Assembly (NCBI GenBank): GCA_946902875.1
Contig: OX336340.1
Coordinates: 21,529,566 to 21,593,565 of the forward strand
Origin: Nematopogon swammerdamellus
Taxonomy: Eukaryota > Arthropoda > Insecta > Lepidoptera > Adelidae
Length of the DNA stretch: 64,000 bases
Reading direction: 5' to 3'
The notes under the pieces are model-generated. The model was not told where the DNA came from. It ran no database searches and was given only the letters and a program-made list of their open reading frames with translations. Of this stretch, positions 31,403 to 41,308 are shown in pieces (positions within the stretch are counted from its first letter, which is position 1; every line of letters starts with the position of its first letter). Made by a program: the position numbers and the translations under genes.

Positions 31403-31896
31403 CCAAAGTCTAGTAGGCGAGTTGCTCTGATTGGCCGATGCCAGTTTGGCGGGAAAACTAAATTTCGTCTGGCTCCGCCTCCGGCACTCCCAGCGAACCT
31501 ACTGAATCCGATATTCGGTTGGTCGTTTACGTAATTTGGTGGCTCAGTGGTAGAGTATAGCGTTTTTATTTTTTCGATCTCGATCATGGGTTCGTGTCCC
31601 TTTTGCCAAAATTTGTTTCGTTTTACTTTTTTTTTGTTAAGCAATGTTAGGGTGTTAAAATTAGGTTATTGTAATTTTTTTTATAACCACCTAAAAACAC
31701 TTTACTTTCGAAAATACTTCCGACATTTATATTTCTTACTTTGTTTTGTTAAGCAATGTTAGGGTGTTGAAATTAAGTTATGGTTATTTTTTTATAACCA
31801 CATAAAAAAACTTTATTTTCGAAAATACTTCCGAAATTTAAATTTCCCGCCAAACTGAGAACGACCAATCAGAGAAACTCGCCTGCTAGACTTTGG
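31403..31896. mobile_element. 494-bp TIR element with internal tRNA-like promoter and 2x direct repeats
   Basis: Inverted ends at 31403-31454 and 31844-31896 share CCAAAGTCTAG.AGGCGAGTT, CTCTGATTGG and CAGTTTGGCGGGAAA. A type-2 Pol III-like pair lies inside: A box TGGCTCAGTGG (31540-31550) and B box GGTTCGTGTCC (31589-31599). Two direct repeats of about 105 bp follow (31632-31743, 31744-31844), each with GTTAAGCAATGTTAGGGTGTT and TTCGAAAATACTTCCGA. No target-site duplication could be fixed. The mix of DNA-transposon ends and a tRNA-like promoter is unusual. Confidence 0.8.
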
Positions 31897-32059
31897 AAAT
31901 ATCCGGGCGAGAGAGGGACGAGTGCTATATTACATAGTTAGGTATTCTATGAGTAGATAGAATACTGCGTCCGTACGTTAAATTACTATTTCGCACGAAT
32001 ATTTATCTATGTCTGAGTATATTTAACATCACACAATGTTATTACAATTGATAGATTTC

Positions 32060-32512
32060 TTTGCGCCAAAGGTCGACAGGATAGCCACCACTTACCTAAT
32101 CACGGTCCTTCGAGTCATGCAGTACATACATACATATCACGCGCTGTATCCCGACAATCAGGGTAAGAAAAGTAGTTGGTTCGTTTCGAACGTTCGTTCG
32201 TTTACAGCACAACACCGACCGCCACATTTAGCAAAATATTAGAACAAGATTAGATATCAAGCATTAAGAAGGGAACAAAGACCCATCTGCTACATGACTC
32301 GGTGGAAGGGCCGTGCCATGGTGATAGGTGGCTAACCTGTCACCATTATGCACGGCTTCTTGTCCTTGTCATGCAGTGTGTAGTAAACTTTACTTGCTGC
32401 TTGATCCCGTCCTAATATTTTGCTAAACGTGGTTGTCGGTGTTGTGCTGCAATTTACGCGAGTTCTTGTAGCACAACACCATGTTCTTACCCATATTGAT
32501 CGGGATACAGTG
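32060..32512. mobile_element. cluster of family C fragments, partly head-to-head
   Basis: 32060-32170 is a short mixed piece (CGACAGGATAGCCACC, ACGCGCTGTATCCCGACAATC). 32199-32362 is inverted: it starts in the hairpin region (CAGCACAACACCGACC) and proceeds towards the C 5' end. 32363-32512 is forward, running from TTTACTTGCTGCTTGAT to the C 3' end. The two larger segments overlap in content by roughly 90 bp. Confidence 0.7.
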
Positions 32513-32830
32513 TTACGGGATAAAGTAATCGATATTGGATACCGGGTGGCTAAGCTTAAGTGGCAATGGGCTGGGCACGTCAGCCGAAGAGACGACGACC
32601 GTTGGAGTAAGTAACCGTGTCCTACACTGGCGGCCGTGAACAGGAAAACAGAGTGTGGGAAGACCACCCGCCAGGTGGGACGACGACATCAAGTAGGTAC
32701 GTCGGCGAAAAGCAGTGGTTCCGTACCGCTGAAGGCTGGGATGACTGGAGGAAAATCGGAGAGGCGTATGTCCAGCAGTGCACGCTTACACGCTGTGTTA
32801 CGGTATGTGTGTATGCGTGTGTATGTTTGT
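32513..32830 (+). mobile_element. LINE R (RTE-like) C-terminal fragment
   Basis: One frame gives DIGYRVAKLKWQWAGHVSRR followed by DDDRWSK and a stop. After frameshifts SSGSVPLKAG and EAYVQQC follow. This is the C-terminal pattern of a widespread RTE-like LINE family (LKWQWAGH...RWT..). A homologous, inverted fragment lies at 42815-43037. Short frames with stops show it is inactive. Confidence 0.8.
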
Positions 32831-34202
32831 GTAAAGTTCTCTGGTCGGTTTCCGTGTCAGCGTTGAAAGACGAAAAGAGTAAATAAATGATCAGTGTGTA
32901 AGTAATCACCCGGCGACGGCATTACCATACTTATACGCTTCCAGCCATTAGAACATCTCGAAGGCGCAGCCGCACTCTTAAGTCGCCGCCGTCGAAGAAG
33001 ATGGAATACCAATTTCAAATTACCATTCGACTTCGGAATACGGAGGACAAACAAACGGAATTTCCCTTTCAAAATTGGAACAGTATCCGCGTCTCAATCA
33101 GCGTCCACGCAGATCTACCGCCCCGGTACCGCACCGCCCCGCCCGACCCCGCACTACCGCCCCCCGCCGCACCCGCCGCGACGCAAGGGCTGCGTCCACA
33201 TTTTTGATATTACGTATTCATGAACATTACTTATGCATGCAGCAGGCAAAAATATTACAAGATTTTAATGAAAGAAATATTAATTTTAACGTAAGTTTTC
33301 ATCGCGAAAGACGCAGCGCAGCCGGAGCCGGGCTTCGGTCGCGAAATTAACTTTGGTTTCTGCGTTATAAATACTTGTCGGAACGAAGTTAGCTTTGCGG
33401 CGCGGTTTTCGGAGAAAATTGTTGGGAAATTCTGCGGGATTTTAGTAAATATTCTAATTTAAGTTGCGCCCGAACTTTCTGGACGCGTCTGCTGCCCCAC
33501 GGCTTCGGTTCAAAACCCATTCGTTCCGCGAGCACCTTCAGGTTCGACTTCACTGAATAGAAATGCTAAAATTGAATAGTTTTTTTTTAATATAATTCTT
33601 TTAATATTGTTCAAATTGTATTTTTAATAAAATAATATCGACATTAAAAATCATATAGGACTATAGAAAAATAGGTCAGCTTAACAAACTTTTGGGCGTA
33701 TGAATACCAAGCAATAAACCACTTAAAAGTCAAATAAACCGCTTACGACTCACGAAAAATCGCATTTATATTCAACTTATTTAATAAACTCCAAACTCGC
33801 CGCCCTCGCCCCGCCCCCCCGCGGCGCCGCCGCACCCGCGCCGTCTTCTCACGCCATAAAAGTTTTCCCCAACGCGATCTTCGAACCTGCGACGACGCAA
33901 TATAAAGCGGAATAAACACACAGAACTAGTTGCCCTGCCCTGTAGAGTTATGTCGTGGAGCTGACGCGGTGCGGAGATCTCCGCGATTGCTGAAAACAAA
34001 AACTTAACTTTCTAAAGAGACGACACGGCGCGGCGCGGCGCGCGCGGTGCTCGACGGCGCAGGGTAGAGTTACTTAGCTTTGGCAAGTATTGAAAAATGC
34101 TACTCGTATTCAAACATATATTACGTACGTAATATTTCCTCAAAGCTCATATTAGGTATTTTTAATATCGTAGACACGACATTTTAAAAATGATACAATA
34201 CA
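32831..34202. other. unassigned, with two GC-rich patches
   Basis: 33100-33200 and 33800-34070 are GC-rich and CpG-rich. ATATAAAG near 33900 lies within the second patch and could be a TATA-like motif. No repeat family matches were found, so parts may be single-copy regulatory DNA. Confidence 0.35.
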
Positions 34203-34335
34203 TTCATACTTAAATACCACTCGCTGTATGTCATCAAGGGGGTAGGCAGAGTAGTCGGTGTTGTGGTGCAAGTACTCTTGTAAATTACCTACAGCATAAC
34301 ACCAACCACCGAATTTAGCAAATTTTAGCAAAACT
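34203..34335 (-). mobile_element. SINE-like family C, 3' part
   Basis: ACCACTCGCTGTATGTCATC, GGTAGGCAGAGTAGTCGGTG, TTGTGGTGCAAGTACTCTTG and CATAACACCAACCACC form the C hairpin-tail region. The rest is missing. Confidence 0.65.
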
Positions 34336-34377
34336 CATACAATGCATTTTAATAAATACTTTGTATTATGTACCTAT

Positions 34378-34592
34378 AGCTGTGCCCGCGGCTCCGCCCG
34401 CTCTCATATTTCACTTCACTTCACTGCTAACCTCATAAGCCATTTAGCGTGATAGTAAGTACCCTATAGTTGATGGGAAGAATCAAGCTATCCGTAGAAT
34501 TTTGTTTTATTAAAATCGGTTCAGTGGATCTCGAGTTATAAGCGGACAGACAGACACTCAGACAGAAAGCAGACGTTGGATTTTATTATAGG
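34378..34592 (+). mobile_element. 'CCCGCGGCT' lepidopteran-type repeat
   Basis: It begins AGCTGTGCCCGCGGCTCCGCCCG and has AAAATCGGTTCAGTGGATC...GAGTTATAAGCGGACAGACAGACA followed by TTGGATTTTATTATAGG. I recognise this layout as a very common non-autonomous lepidopteran repeat. Relatives here: 2.09, 48.68 and 50.23 kb. Confidence 0.65.
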
Positions 34593-34639
34593 TAAGGAAG
34601 GAAAAAGGATAAGGATGCGTAGTTTATTGACGGCGAGGT

Positions 34640-35680
34640 TGACGGGCAAAAATAATTCTTCAAAATAATAATAATAAAATAAATGGGAAAAGAGGACTGG
34701 CGGAAGCCAGTTGTACTGAGCACCGAGGACCGCATGGAAGTATGGAAAGGCAAGGCGCTGCACGGTAGGTACTTCCGGTCTTTCACGGGGCCGGATGTAG
34801 ATCAACTCGCCTCCGTGCACTGGCTTAGCTTCGGGGACCTCTTTGGGGAAACCGAGGGTTTTGTCTGTGCAATACAAGACGAAGTTGTCAAGACCAAAAA
34901 TTACAGGAGATTCATTATGAAGGATGGCACCATTGACATCTGCCGCGCCTGCCACAAACCTGGCGAATCCCTCAGACATGTAATCTCCGGTTGTTCGCAA
35001 CTTGCCAACTCCGAGTATTTGCACAGGCACAACCTAGTAGCCAGGATCATCCGTCAGCAACATGCTTTGAAGTTCAACCTTGTCGGCTCGGAGGTGCGTT
35101 ACTACAAGTATAACCCACAGCCAGTTCTCGAAAATGCTCACATCACGCTCTACTGGGACCGGTCGATTATCACTGATAGGACTATTATGGCTAATAGACC
35201 TAACATAGTGATAATCGACCGGGAGGCGCGGCGCGCAGCGCTCGTCGACATCACGGTGCCGCATGACGAGAACCTTGTGAAGGCAGAAAAAGACAAGATG
35301 TTAAAATACATCGATCTGTCTCATGAGGTTACCGACATGTGGCCCGTGGACTCGACGATCGTTGTGCCCATAGTCGTGTCTGCGCATGGGCTGATAGCGA
35401 AGAGCCTCGACCATCATCTCAAGAGGCTCTCGCTAGAGCCACTTGCTTGGATCAAGGGTCAGATGCAGAAGGCGGTCTTGCTCGACACCGCTCGAATTGT
35501 CCGGAGGTTTCTCTCTCTCGGGTCCGACCATCGGTAGCCTGGGTTCGCCAGGGCGCGCCGCCGGTGGTGGAAATTCCATTTTGTTATTTTATATTAATTT
35601 TAGATTTAAGTTTTTTATGTAAAATTAATACAAAAAAAAGAAATGTGCCAATAAACGAAAAAATAAATAAAACTTCTTTA
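34640..35680 (+). mobile_element. R4/Dong-like non-LTR retrotransposon, 5'-truncated
   Basis: It covers the C-terminal part of a site-specific-type LINE plus its 3' UTR (GCCGCCGGTGGTGGAAATTCC, then ATTTTAGATTTAAG) and an A-rich end near 35670. The 5' boundary is uncertain, somewhere between 34600 and 34690. The reverse transcriptase core is missing. The extreme 3' copy at 9578-9790 belongs to the same family. Confidence 0.85.
34683..35537 (+). CDS. C-terminal zinc-knuckle and restriction-like endonuclease part of an R4/Dong-like LINE ORF
   Basis: 284 codons are open without a stop. In order: a conserved segment (KALHGRYF, WLSFGDLFGETEGF, residues 25-60), a CCHC knuckle (C87, C90, H99, C104), then YYKYNPQPVLE and the endonuclease core RPNIVIID...ALVDITVPHDENLVKAEKDK (172-205) with KYIDL behind it. 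In R2-group restriction-like endonucleases the first acidic residue sits in a PD motif; this copy has PN (173-174), which would be expected to disable cleavage. D189 and the downstream lysines are present. The N-terminal reverse transcriptase is absent, so this is not a functional element. The Met at residue 1 is only the first ATG after truncation. The clade name is from memory of the family and could be R2-group in a broader sense. Confidence 0.85.
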   Translation: MGKEDWRKPVVLSTEDRMEVWKGKALHGRYFRSFTGPDVDQLASVHWLSFGDLFGETEGFVCAIQDEVVKTKNYRRFIMKDGTIDICRACHKPGESLRHVISGCSQLANSEYLHRHNLVARIIRQQHALKFNLVGSEVRYYKYNPQPVLENAHITLYWDRSIITDRTIMANRPNIVIIDREARRAALVDITVPHDENLVKAEKDKMLKYIDLSHEVTDMWPVDSTIVVPIVVSAHGLIAKSLDHHLKRLSLEPLAWIKGQMQKAVLLDTARIVRRFLSLGSDHR

Positions 35681-36814
35681 TTTCGGACAAATTTGTCCAT
35701 AGCTACCTACACAAAACAACACCAAAAATATACAAAAAAAAAAATATTAATACACTAGAAGAAAAAACATTACAGATAAGGCGAGGAGTGTATATGGGAC
35801 CGTATTGAAACATTCTCCCAAAATGTCTTCAGTTTTTCCGCTTTCAATATAGCATGTCGAGCATGGGTTAGGAAGCAATGATACTCACATACTTTCTTCC
35901 AACAAAAACCTTTGCAACAATATTGCAGGTGGGTTCGTGGCTTGTTTCTCACAAAAGTGTCTCAAGTTAGCTCAAATCTCCTCTCACTCCACCTCGCCTT
36001 GTCTCCTCTCATCCAGTTTCTCACAATGTATGCACATAGCTTACAGGTTGAGGGTACTTGGACGCACGTCTCACGCGCCTCTACAGCCGCCTCCATGTTA
36101 CAAAGCTTCATGTAGTTCCACGCAGGTAGACGAATATCAACTTTCATCAGTCTGATTTAAGGTTACAAATTGAACAAATGTTCACGAAACGTGAAAACGA
36201 AGAACGCAGAACCATTCGCGACTTTTGTCGCGGAGAAAAAAATGAAAGATGTCATTCAATCAGAGCGTGTATTCTCGCGATGTCGTGAATGGCGACAGAA
36301 GGGTTTTTACTGGATATTCGTCAAGTTGGCATGCCTGTGTTTTATGCGAGAATCGCGCGGAATTAATGTCGCCTTTTATGTTGGTACCAACTGAATTAAT
36401 ACAATAGGATAGCCGATTCGGGTTTAGTCGCTCGTCGTAAAAACTCTTGGTTTAGTTAAGCGCTGTCGGTGAGGCCGGCCATAAATCAGCGGAAAGGAAT
36501 TTGGGATATTTGGCGGAGAATAATGTGTCGAGTCAAACTGGGAAACTAAACTTGGTAATGCGCGTTTTATGCGAGTTATGGCCAAGTTAAAAGTCCTTAA
36601 AGTTCTGTTGTCGTCGTGATAAATTGTTCTTGCGAAGGAATTGAGGTCGTTTTCGCTTTTAAAATTAATGCGACTAGAATATATGTAGAAAGTCACTATA
36701 TATAGAGCGTTCCGTAATAGAAAACCATTAGTATCATAAATTATACTTCTAAAAAAAGTTACATTGCGAGGCTTACGGCCGATGTCGACAATGTTATTTA
36801 GTAATATGGTATCA
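35681..36814. other. unassigned, one long AT-rich minus-strand frame
   Basis: The frame at 36424-36846 (140 codons, minus) has no domain I recognise and begins inside a Q-terminus scrap, so it is probably fortuitous. 35960-36130 is moderately GC-rich. Confidence 0.35.
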
Positions 36815-36855
36815 TCGATGCGCGAGTTTGATTCGCGCTTGACCATTTTTTTAAC
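36815..36855 (+). mobile_element. element Q 3' palindrome scrap
   Basis: GCGCGAGTTTGATTCGCGCTTGACC is a diverged Q terminus. Confidence 0.5.
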
Positions 36856-36887
36856 TCAGAACCATCAAATTTGATCATCTCTTGCCC

Positions 36888-37162
36888 CTAGGTGGTAGGC
36901 TCAAATTGTAGCCGACTGTGTTGGTACCAGCGTATTGGATGTCAAATGGCCGCATAGCAGCCTCGGTTCCAGCGTATTGGATGTCAAATGGCCGCATAGC
37001 AGCCTCGGTTATGTTCTCCTCTAGTCCAGTACAGCCAGCAATCCAGAGAAGTCTCCGGTACGGCACCTACCTTCTCGGATGTGATATTGGCTGGTCGGAG
37101 TATGTGCTTTGGCCCCTCCGACACAGCCACGTATACCAAATTACAAAAAAAAAAAAAAATCT
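36888..37162 (+). mobile_element. SINE D body with a perfect 42-bp tandem duplication
   Basis: It starts CTAGGTGGTAGGCTCAAATTG and ends CAAATTACAAAAAA. The segment at 36927-36968 (CCAGCGTATTGGATGTCAAA... to CTCGGTT) is repeated exactly at 36969-37010. The head is absent. The open frames here, including the repeated translation, are spurious. Confidence 0.85.
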
Positions 37163-37678
37163 CAAAATTTTTCAACATCGCACACATTTGCACTCCGCGA
37201 CCTTGTATATAGAGTGGCGATCTGTATCTACAGTGTGTTCTCAACAGACGATGTTGATCCCACATCATTATATCCACCCCACCGTGAAGCCTCCCTCGCA
37301 GTTTCCTCACCTATGATACGACGGCGTGACCTTTCTCGTGGGTTGTACGCTGTAGGTAATGAGCTGTCGTGTCAGTTTGCACCGGAGGAGGTGCAGAGAA
37401 GATCGCCCTGGTAGTGGCTGGTTTGTGATTGCAAGCTCAAGTGTCGGTGATGCAATGCATGCCGATACAGGCAACCTGGAAAGTTAAGTTTGCTGAACGG
37501 AAATCTTTTACACCCCTAAAATTACTATAAGGCAATGTTTGATAGTAGTGTAGTTTGAGTAGAAATGTATTTGCATAGAATAAAATGACATTAAAAAAGG
37601 TGGTAAAATTTTATCTAAAATGAAATTAATATATCTAAAATAGACTAAAGTTGTATTTACAACTTTTTGTTTTAATTG
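37163..37678. other. unassigned stretch
   Basis: The plus-strand frame 37109-37414 (101 codons) is not recognised. TTGCACCGGAGGAGGTGCAG (37377-37396) is palindromic. Confidence 0.35.
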
Positions 37679-38014
37679 CTACAAAATCCGTGATGTTAGC
37701 CCATAACACCGGGTGAACTAGGTGCCATGTCAGTGCTTCCCTTCATTTCATGTCGGCTACACTGAACTGAACGGAAAACACGAACTATTTACATAGCCGT
37801 TTCGACCGAGACGTTTCATTCATTACGGTGGTAGCAAACCGGGCGGGATAAACCCTACCACCTAGTAAGGTAAGAAGGGAAGGGACCTACAGTTTTACGT
37901 GGAGTCCGAACCACGGTCAACCTCCAACGGTCGAGCAGTCACCCATCCAAGTACTGATCGCGCTCAGGGTTGCTTAAAACATTCGACCGAACGCACCACT
38001 GAGCTACCGAGGCG
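37679..38014 (-). mobile_element. SINE B, tail-truncated
   Basis: Reading the minus strand: GCCTCGGTAGCTCAGTGGTG, a 5S-like part (TTAAGCAACCCTGAGCGCG, CAGTACTTGGATGGGTGAC), ACGTAAAACTGTAGGTCCC, then B-type ACATGAAATGAAGGG. It ends at ATCACGGATTTTGTAG. The terminal CAGTTTCCATAAA is missing. Confidence 0.85.
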
Positions 38015-38566
38015 ATACGGGAATACATTGCGCTACATACACATTTTTACTGCGCGCCACACCGAGCGCAAAATACGGCGTCAAAATACGTCGCAAAATA
38101 CGCGATTTACACATTCATTTACATTTCATCCATAGGTATTTCGTGGACCTGAAATTTCGCATATCGGTAACCCATTGCCCGACTTAGCAAATAAAACGAA
38201 ACATTAACCTAAAAACTAGCGAACATGTTAAAAAAAAACTACCGATAACGCGGCTAAGAATAACGGCACCTTTTCTTTTTCTCAGATATTTCGTAAATAT
38301 TTTCTCCAATCCAGTGGGATGAACACAGATTTCACCGGAGATAGATTGGTATAAAAGGTATGAGAACGAGCCGATGCTCGAGATTAATAACAAGCGCTTT
38401 TTTATTAAAATCCACCGGTTAATGAAAGCCCCAAGGGTCGATGGCGCCAGGGTCGTACTCTACTAACACCTTCATATTTTATATTTTCAATGTTTTGTGA
38501 ATCATAATCTCCTCATTCTTATTTTTTATAGCATCTGATATAAGTAGTAGGCTACTTTCGACCTAA
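38015..38566. other. unassigned AT-rich stretch
   Basis: 38040-38120 has a CGTC/ACGGCGTC pattern. No element was identified. Confidence 0.4.
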
Positions 38567-38850
38567 AATACCCGTGATGTCAGCCCATAACCAGCCATGC
38601 CAGTGCTTCCTTTTGGTCATGCCGGCTACACTGAACCTGGACGTAAAACACGAACTATTTGCATAGCCGCTTCGACCGACCTTTCATTCAGTGTAGTATC
38701 ATCAATACGGACGGATTAAACAGTACCATCTAGTAAGGTAAGAAAGAAAGGGGCATATAGAGTTTTACGTGAATTACGAGCCACGGTCAGCCTCGACGGT
38801 CGAATGGTCACTCATCCAAGTTCCGGTGCCCGGTGCGATCTTGTCTGTAT
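38567..38850 (-). mobile_element. SINE B, diverged
   Basis: Tail GCTGACATCACGGGTATT, GCCGGCATGACCAAAAGG, TTCGACCGTCGAGGCTGACC and CACTCATCCAAG (rc of the 5S-like CTTGGATG) identify it. The 5' A box is lost. Confidence 0.7.
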
Positions 38851-39554
38851 CTTGAAGTGTATTGTGTTGACGTCACGGATCTAGCAGCTGATGTAGGCAA
38901 TGATGTCAGGTAAAGACAAATGCGAACCACGAGTACAAGTACTTAGATTCGGTCTCATTCTAATTAATTTACTATTTTATTAAAAATTATATTCTTTATT
39001 TTTAAAATCAAATTTTACTATATTCTAATGGATTAGTATTAGTAATTTTATTATTTTGACAATTGTGTGTTTGACAGAGCTTATTTTTTAATTTTTAATT
39101 TATTTGCGATTTTTTCCTAGGTTTAATGGCACATTTTTAAAATTTTGTTTTTTTAAGTATCTGAACTGTATTTTGGATTTGTTGTGTGTGTATATTTTAT
39201 ACACTTGCCTGAAAAAATTAAAACTTGATTTGATTCCGTCTCTGTGAAATCTGAGCGCGGCAGTCCCCGGCCGCGCCCGCCGCGTCGTCGGTCGCACCGA
39301 AGCGTCCCCTCTGTTTGTTTTGATTGTATTAATTAAAAGTTGAATCCTTCAAGTTTTATTAAGAATTAACACCTTTCTTCTTTTCATTAACCCTCGCTGT
39401 TCCATATTCATGTCGCTACCGCGCTGACACGGCTCCGCCCCGACCCACCGTTCTTCACTCGTGACTTTATTCTGAAGGATCTCCGCGGTCCATATACCCT
39501 TAGTTAGAGATACTCTGAGGCCTTAGAGGTACTAGTAAATTAAAAAAATATATA
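38851..39554. other. unassigned AT-rich stretch
   Basis: GAAGGATCTCCGCGGTCCATA (39473) and GAAGAGATTCTTTGCGGTCTA (39858) may be a short diverged repeat pair. Confidence 0.35.
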
Positions 39555-39602
39555 AACTGGTATATGGGTGGCTGAATCTGGGGCCAAAACATACAATCAT
39601 AC
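39555..39602 (-). mobile_element. SINE D 3' scrap
   Basis: TGGTATATGGGTGGCTGAATC...GGGCCAAAACATAC resembles the D 3' end read from the minus strand. Confidence 0.45.
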
Positions 39603-39727
39603 AATCAGTTCGAAGCGCTCCGTTTAACGAATAAAGTATGTGACTTTTGAATTATATTAATAAACGAATGTATTGCTGTATGTAAATACCTAATAAACAT
39701 TTAACACACCAGAAATACACGAGAACG

Positions 39728-39815
39728 TAGATTTTTTTTTATGTAAACCAATGGAACAATGATACAGTCGACAGAGCCAAAAACACTTCTCGCGAAACCA
39801 CGCTCAGAGAAGTCA
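39728..39815 (-). mobile_element. LINE J2 3' scrap
   Basis: TTCTCGCGAAACCACGCTCAGAGA is the reverse complement of a J2 3' UTR word at 10.77 and 52.87 kb. A T-run at 39732-39741 is the tail. Confidence 0.6.
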
Positions 39816-41006
39816 GGTACTATTCAATCTACGTTGAGTTTCAAAAGCAGGTTTATATTTTGAAGAGATTCTTTGCGGTCTATGTACCTTTAAGAGTTAG
39901 CGGTGTATATTTTAAATTAGGTTAATTTTTTTTCTGGTTCAAAATATGTGTTTTTATAGTAAAATATAAATTACAACGAAAGAAGGTTTTTCAAAGAAGT
40001 GCGCTACAAATTAGCGCAACTCTCTTCAGCATCATTTAATGTTTTGGATGTCTATGACCTAATTTAGACATTTCTACAATAAGAATATAACATTGAAGGC
40101 AATAATCTACAAATTCAGCAGGTTATAACATACCTACAGTCGTCCAACGCACGAGGCGAAACTGAATGAATATTGCCAACGTTTAGGCTCACGAAAATAT
40201 TTCCTTGCGTAGGGTCTCACATTTTCCTTCCGTCGTCGTTGCCGCTCCAAATATTATCATAATATATTCCGGCGGGGCGCCATCTAGCGCCTCATATTCA
40301 ATTTAATTGTCTACAAAAAGAAACTTTATATATATTTTATTGCACATCTCGAGCTCATCGCTTTTATATCGCTACTCGTAGAACGCGTGAGGAGCAAATA
40401 AAAAAATCCCAGAGACAGTAGCGTGAGAGGACTTTGCACGCTTACCCTCCTCTGTACTAGAAGACACCACAGCGAAGTACTAGGTACGCAAAGAAGATAA
40501 GAAGTTAACTTTCTCCATACAAAATCGTCTTTCGGCATTTATGTTTTCTAGCCCCCTAAACCTTATCCAATTTTTACAAAATTATTTTTCTTGTCTTAAG
40601 GACAGTCCCATCTATGCTCCTGTCTTTGTCGTTTTTGCTTAGATGAAATATACAAGACATAAAAATATATAAAAATGTGTATTTCGAACGAAAACATTTG
40701 AATTTTTTGTTTTTTGATTACATGAACTTCATTAAGCTTTATTGAGTCATCATATTAAAAATAAAAACGATAGTAGATTCGACTGCCCTTATTACAACAA
40801 AAAAAGAATTGTAAAAATCGGATAAGGTTCAGGGGGGTAAAAGACATAAACTCCGAAATACGATTTTGTATGGAGAACGTTAACTTGCGTCTCGTCTTAA
40901 GTATTCTCGCATAGTATCTCGGTGAGTGGTGTTATTGGTTGTGTTGATCATCTGGGTGTTGGGACGCCTCAGTCTGTAAAGAAGTCGACAGAAAAATATT
41001 ATTTCC
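39816..41006. other. unassigned, mostly AT-rich
   Basis: GGGGCGCCATCTAGCGCC near 40275 is CTCF-like. The rest was not identified. Confidence 0.35.
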
Positions 41007-41082
41007 TGTATACATACATACATACATAGCGTCACGCCTGTTCCCAGTGGGGTAGGCAGAGACAACGGATCTCCACGTGCCT
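41007..41082 (-). mobile_element. LINE G 3' terminus
   Basis: CATACATACATACATAGCGTCACGCCTGTTCCCAGTGGGGTAGG...GGATCTCCACGTGCC matches the G tail. It ends where a SINE E begins. Confidence 0.75.
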
Positions 41083-41094
41083 CTTCCTCTATGT

Positions 41095-41308
41095 AGTTGG
41101 TTTCTCTTGCGAGAGGTCCGAGGTTCGAATCCAACGGACGGCGTTCACCAATGAGTTTTTTCTGATTTGAAAAACAATTATTAAGCATACCTTCACCCAC
41201 TGCTCCATAGTTCGGATTCCATGTAAAAAATTTACTGGAGGAAATTGCCTAAGGCAATAAGCCCGCCCTCGCCACACATTACGTGGCATAAAGTGTATTA
41301 TTATTGCA
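41095..41308 (+). mobile_element. SINE E, head-truncated
   Basis: GCGAGAGGTCCGAGGTTCGAATCC (B box) is identical to the D head end. The linker CACCAATGAGTTTTTTCTGAT resembles D's. It is followed by GAGGAAATTGCCTAAGGCAATAAGCCCGCC, a small stem then GCCCGCC. This resembles the stem and 'AAGTCCGCCTTTG' of the RTE-like LINE tails at 4.2, 50.8 and 61.6 kb. Confidence 0.7.

Noticed and set aside
31534..31610. Candidate tRNA gene
   Set aside because: Promoter boxes are present but the acceptor arm is shifted by about five bases and it lies inside a TIR element.
34536..35030. 164-codon open frame on the minus strand
   Set aside because: It is antisense to the R4-like endonuclease ORF, which has recognisable motifs; this frame has none.
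36424..36846. 140-codon minus-strand ORF
   Set aside because: No recognisable domain; it starts inside a Q-element scrap and lies in AT-rich DNA, so a fortuitous frame is more likely. No splice or promoter support was seen.
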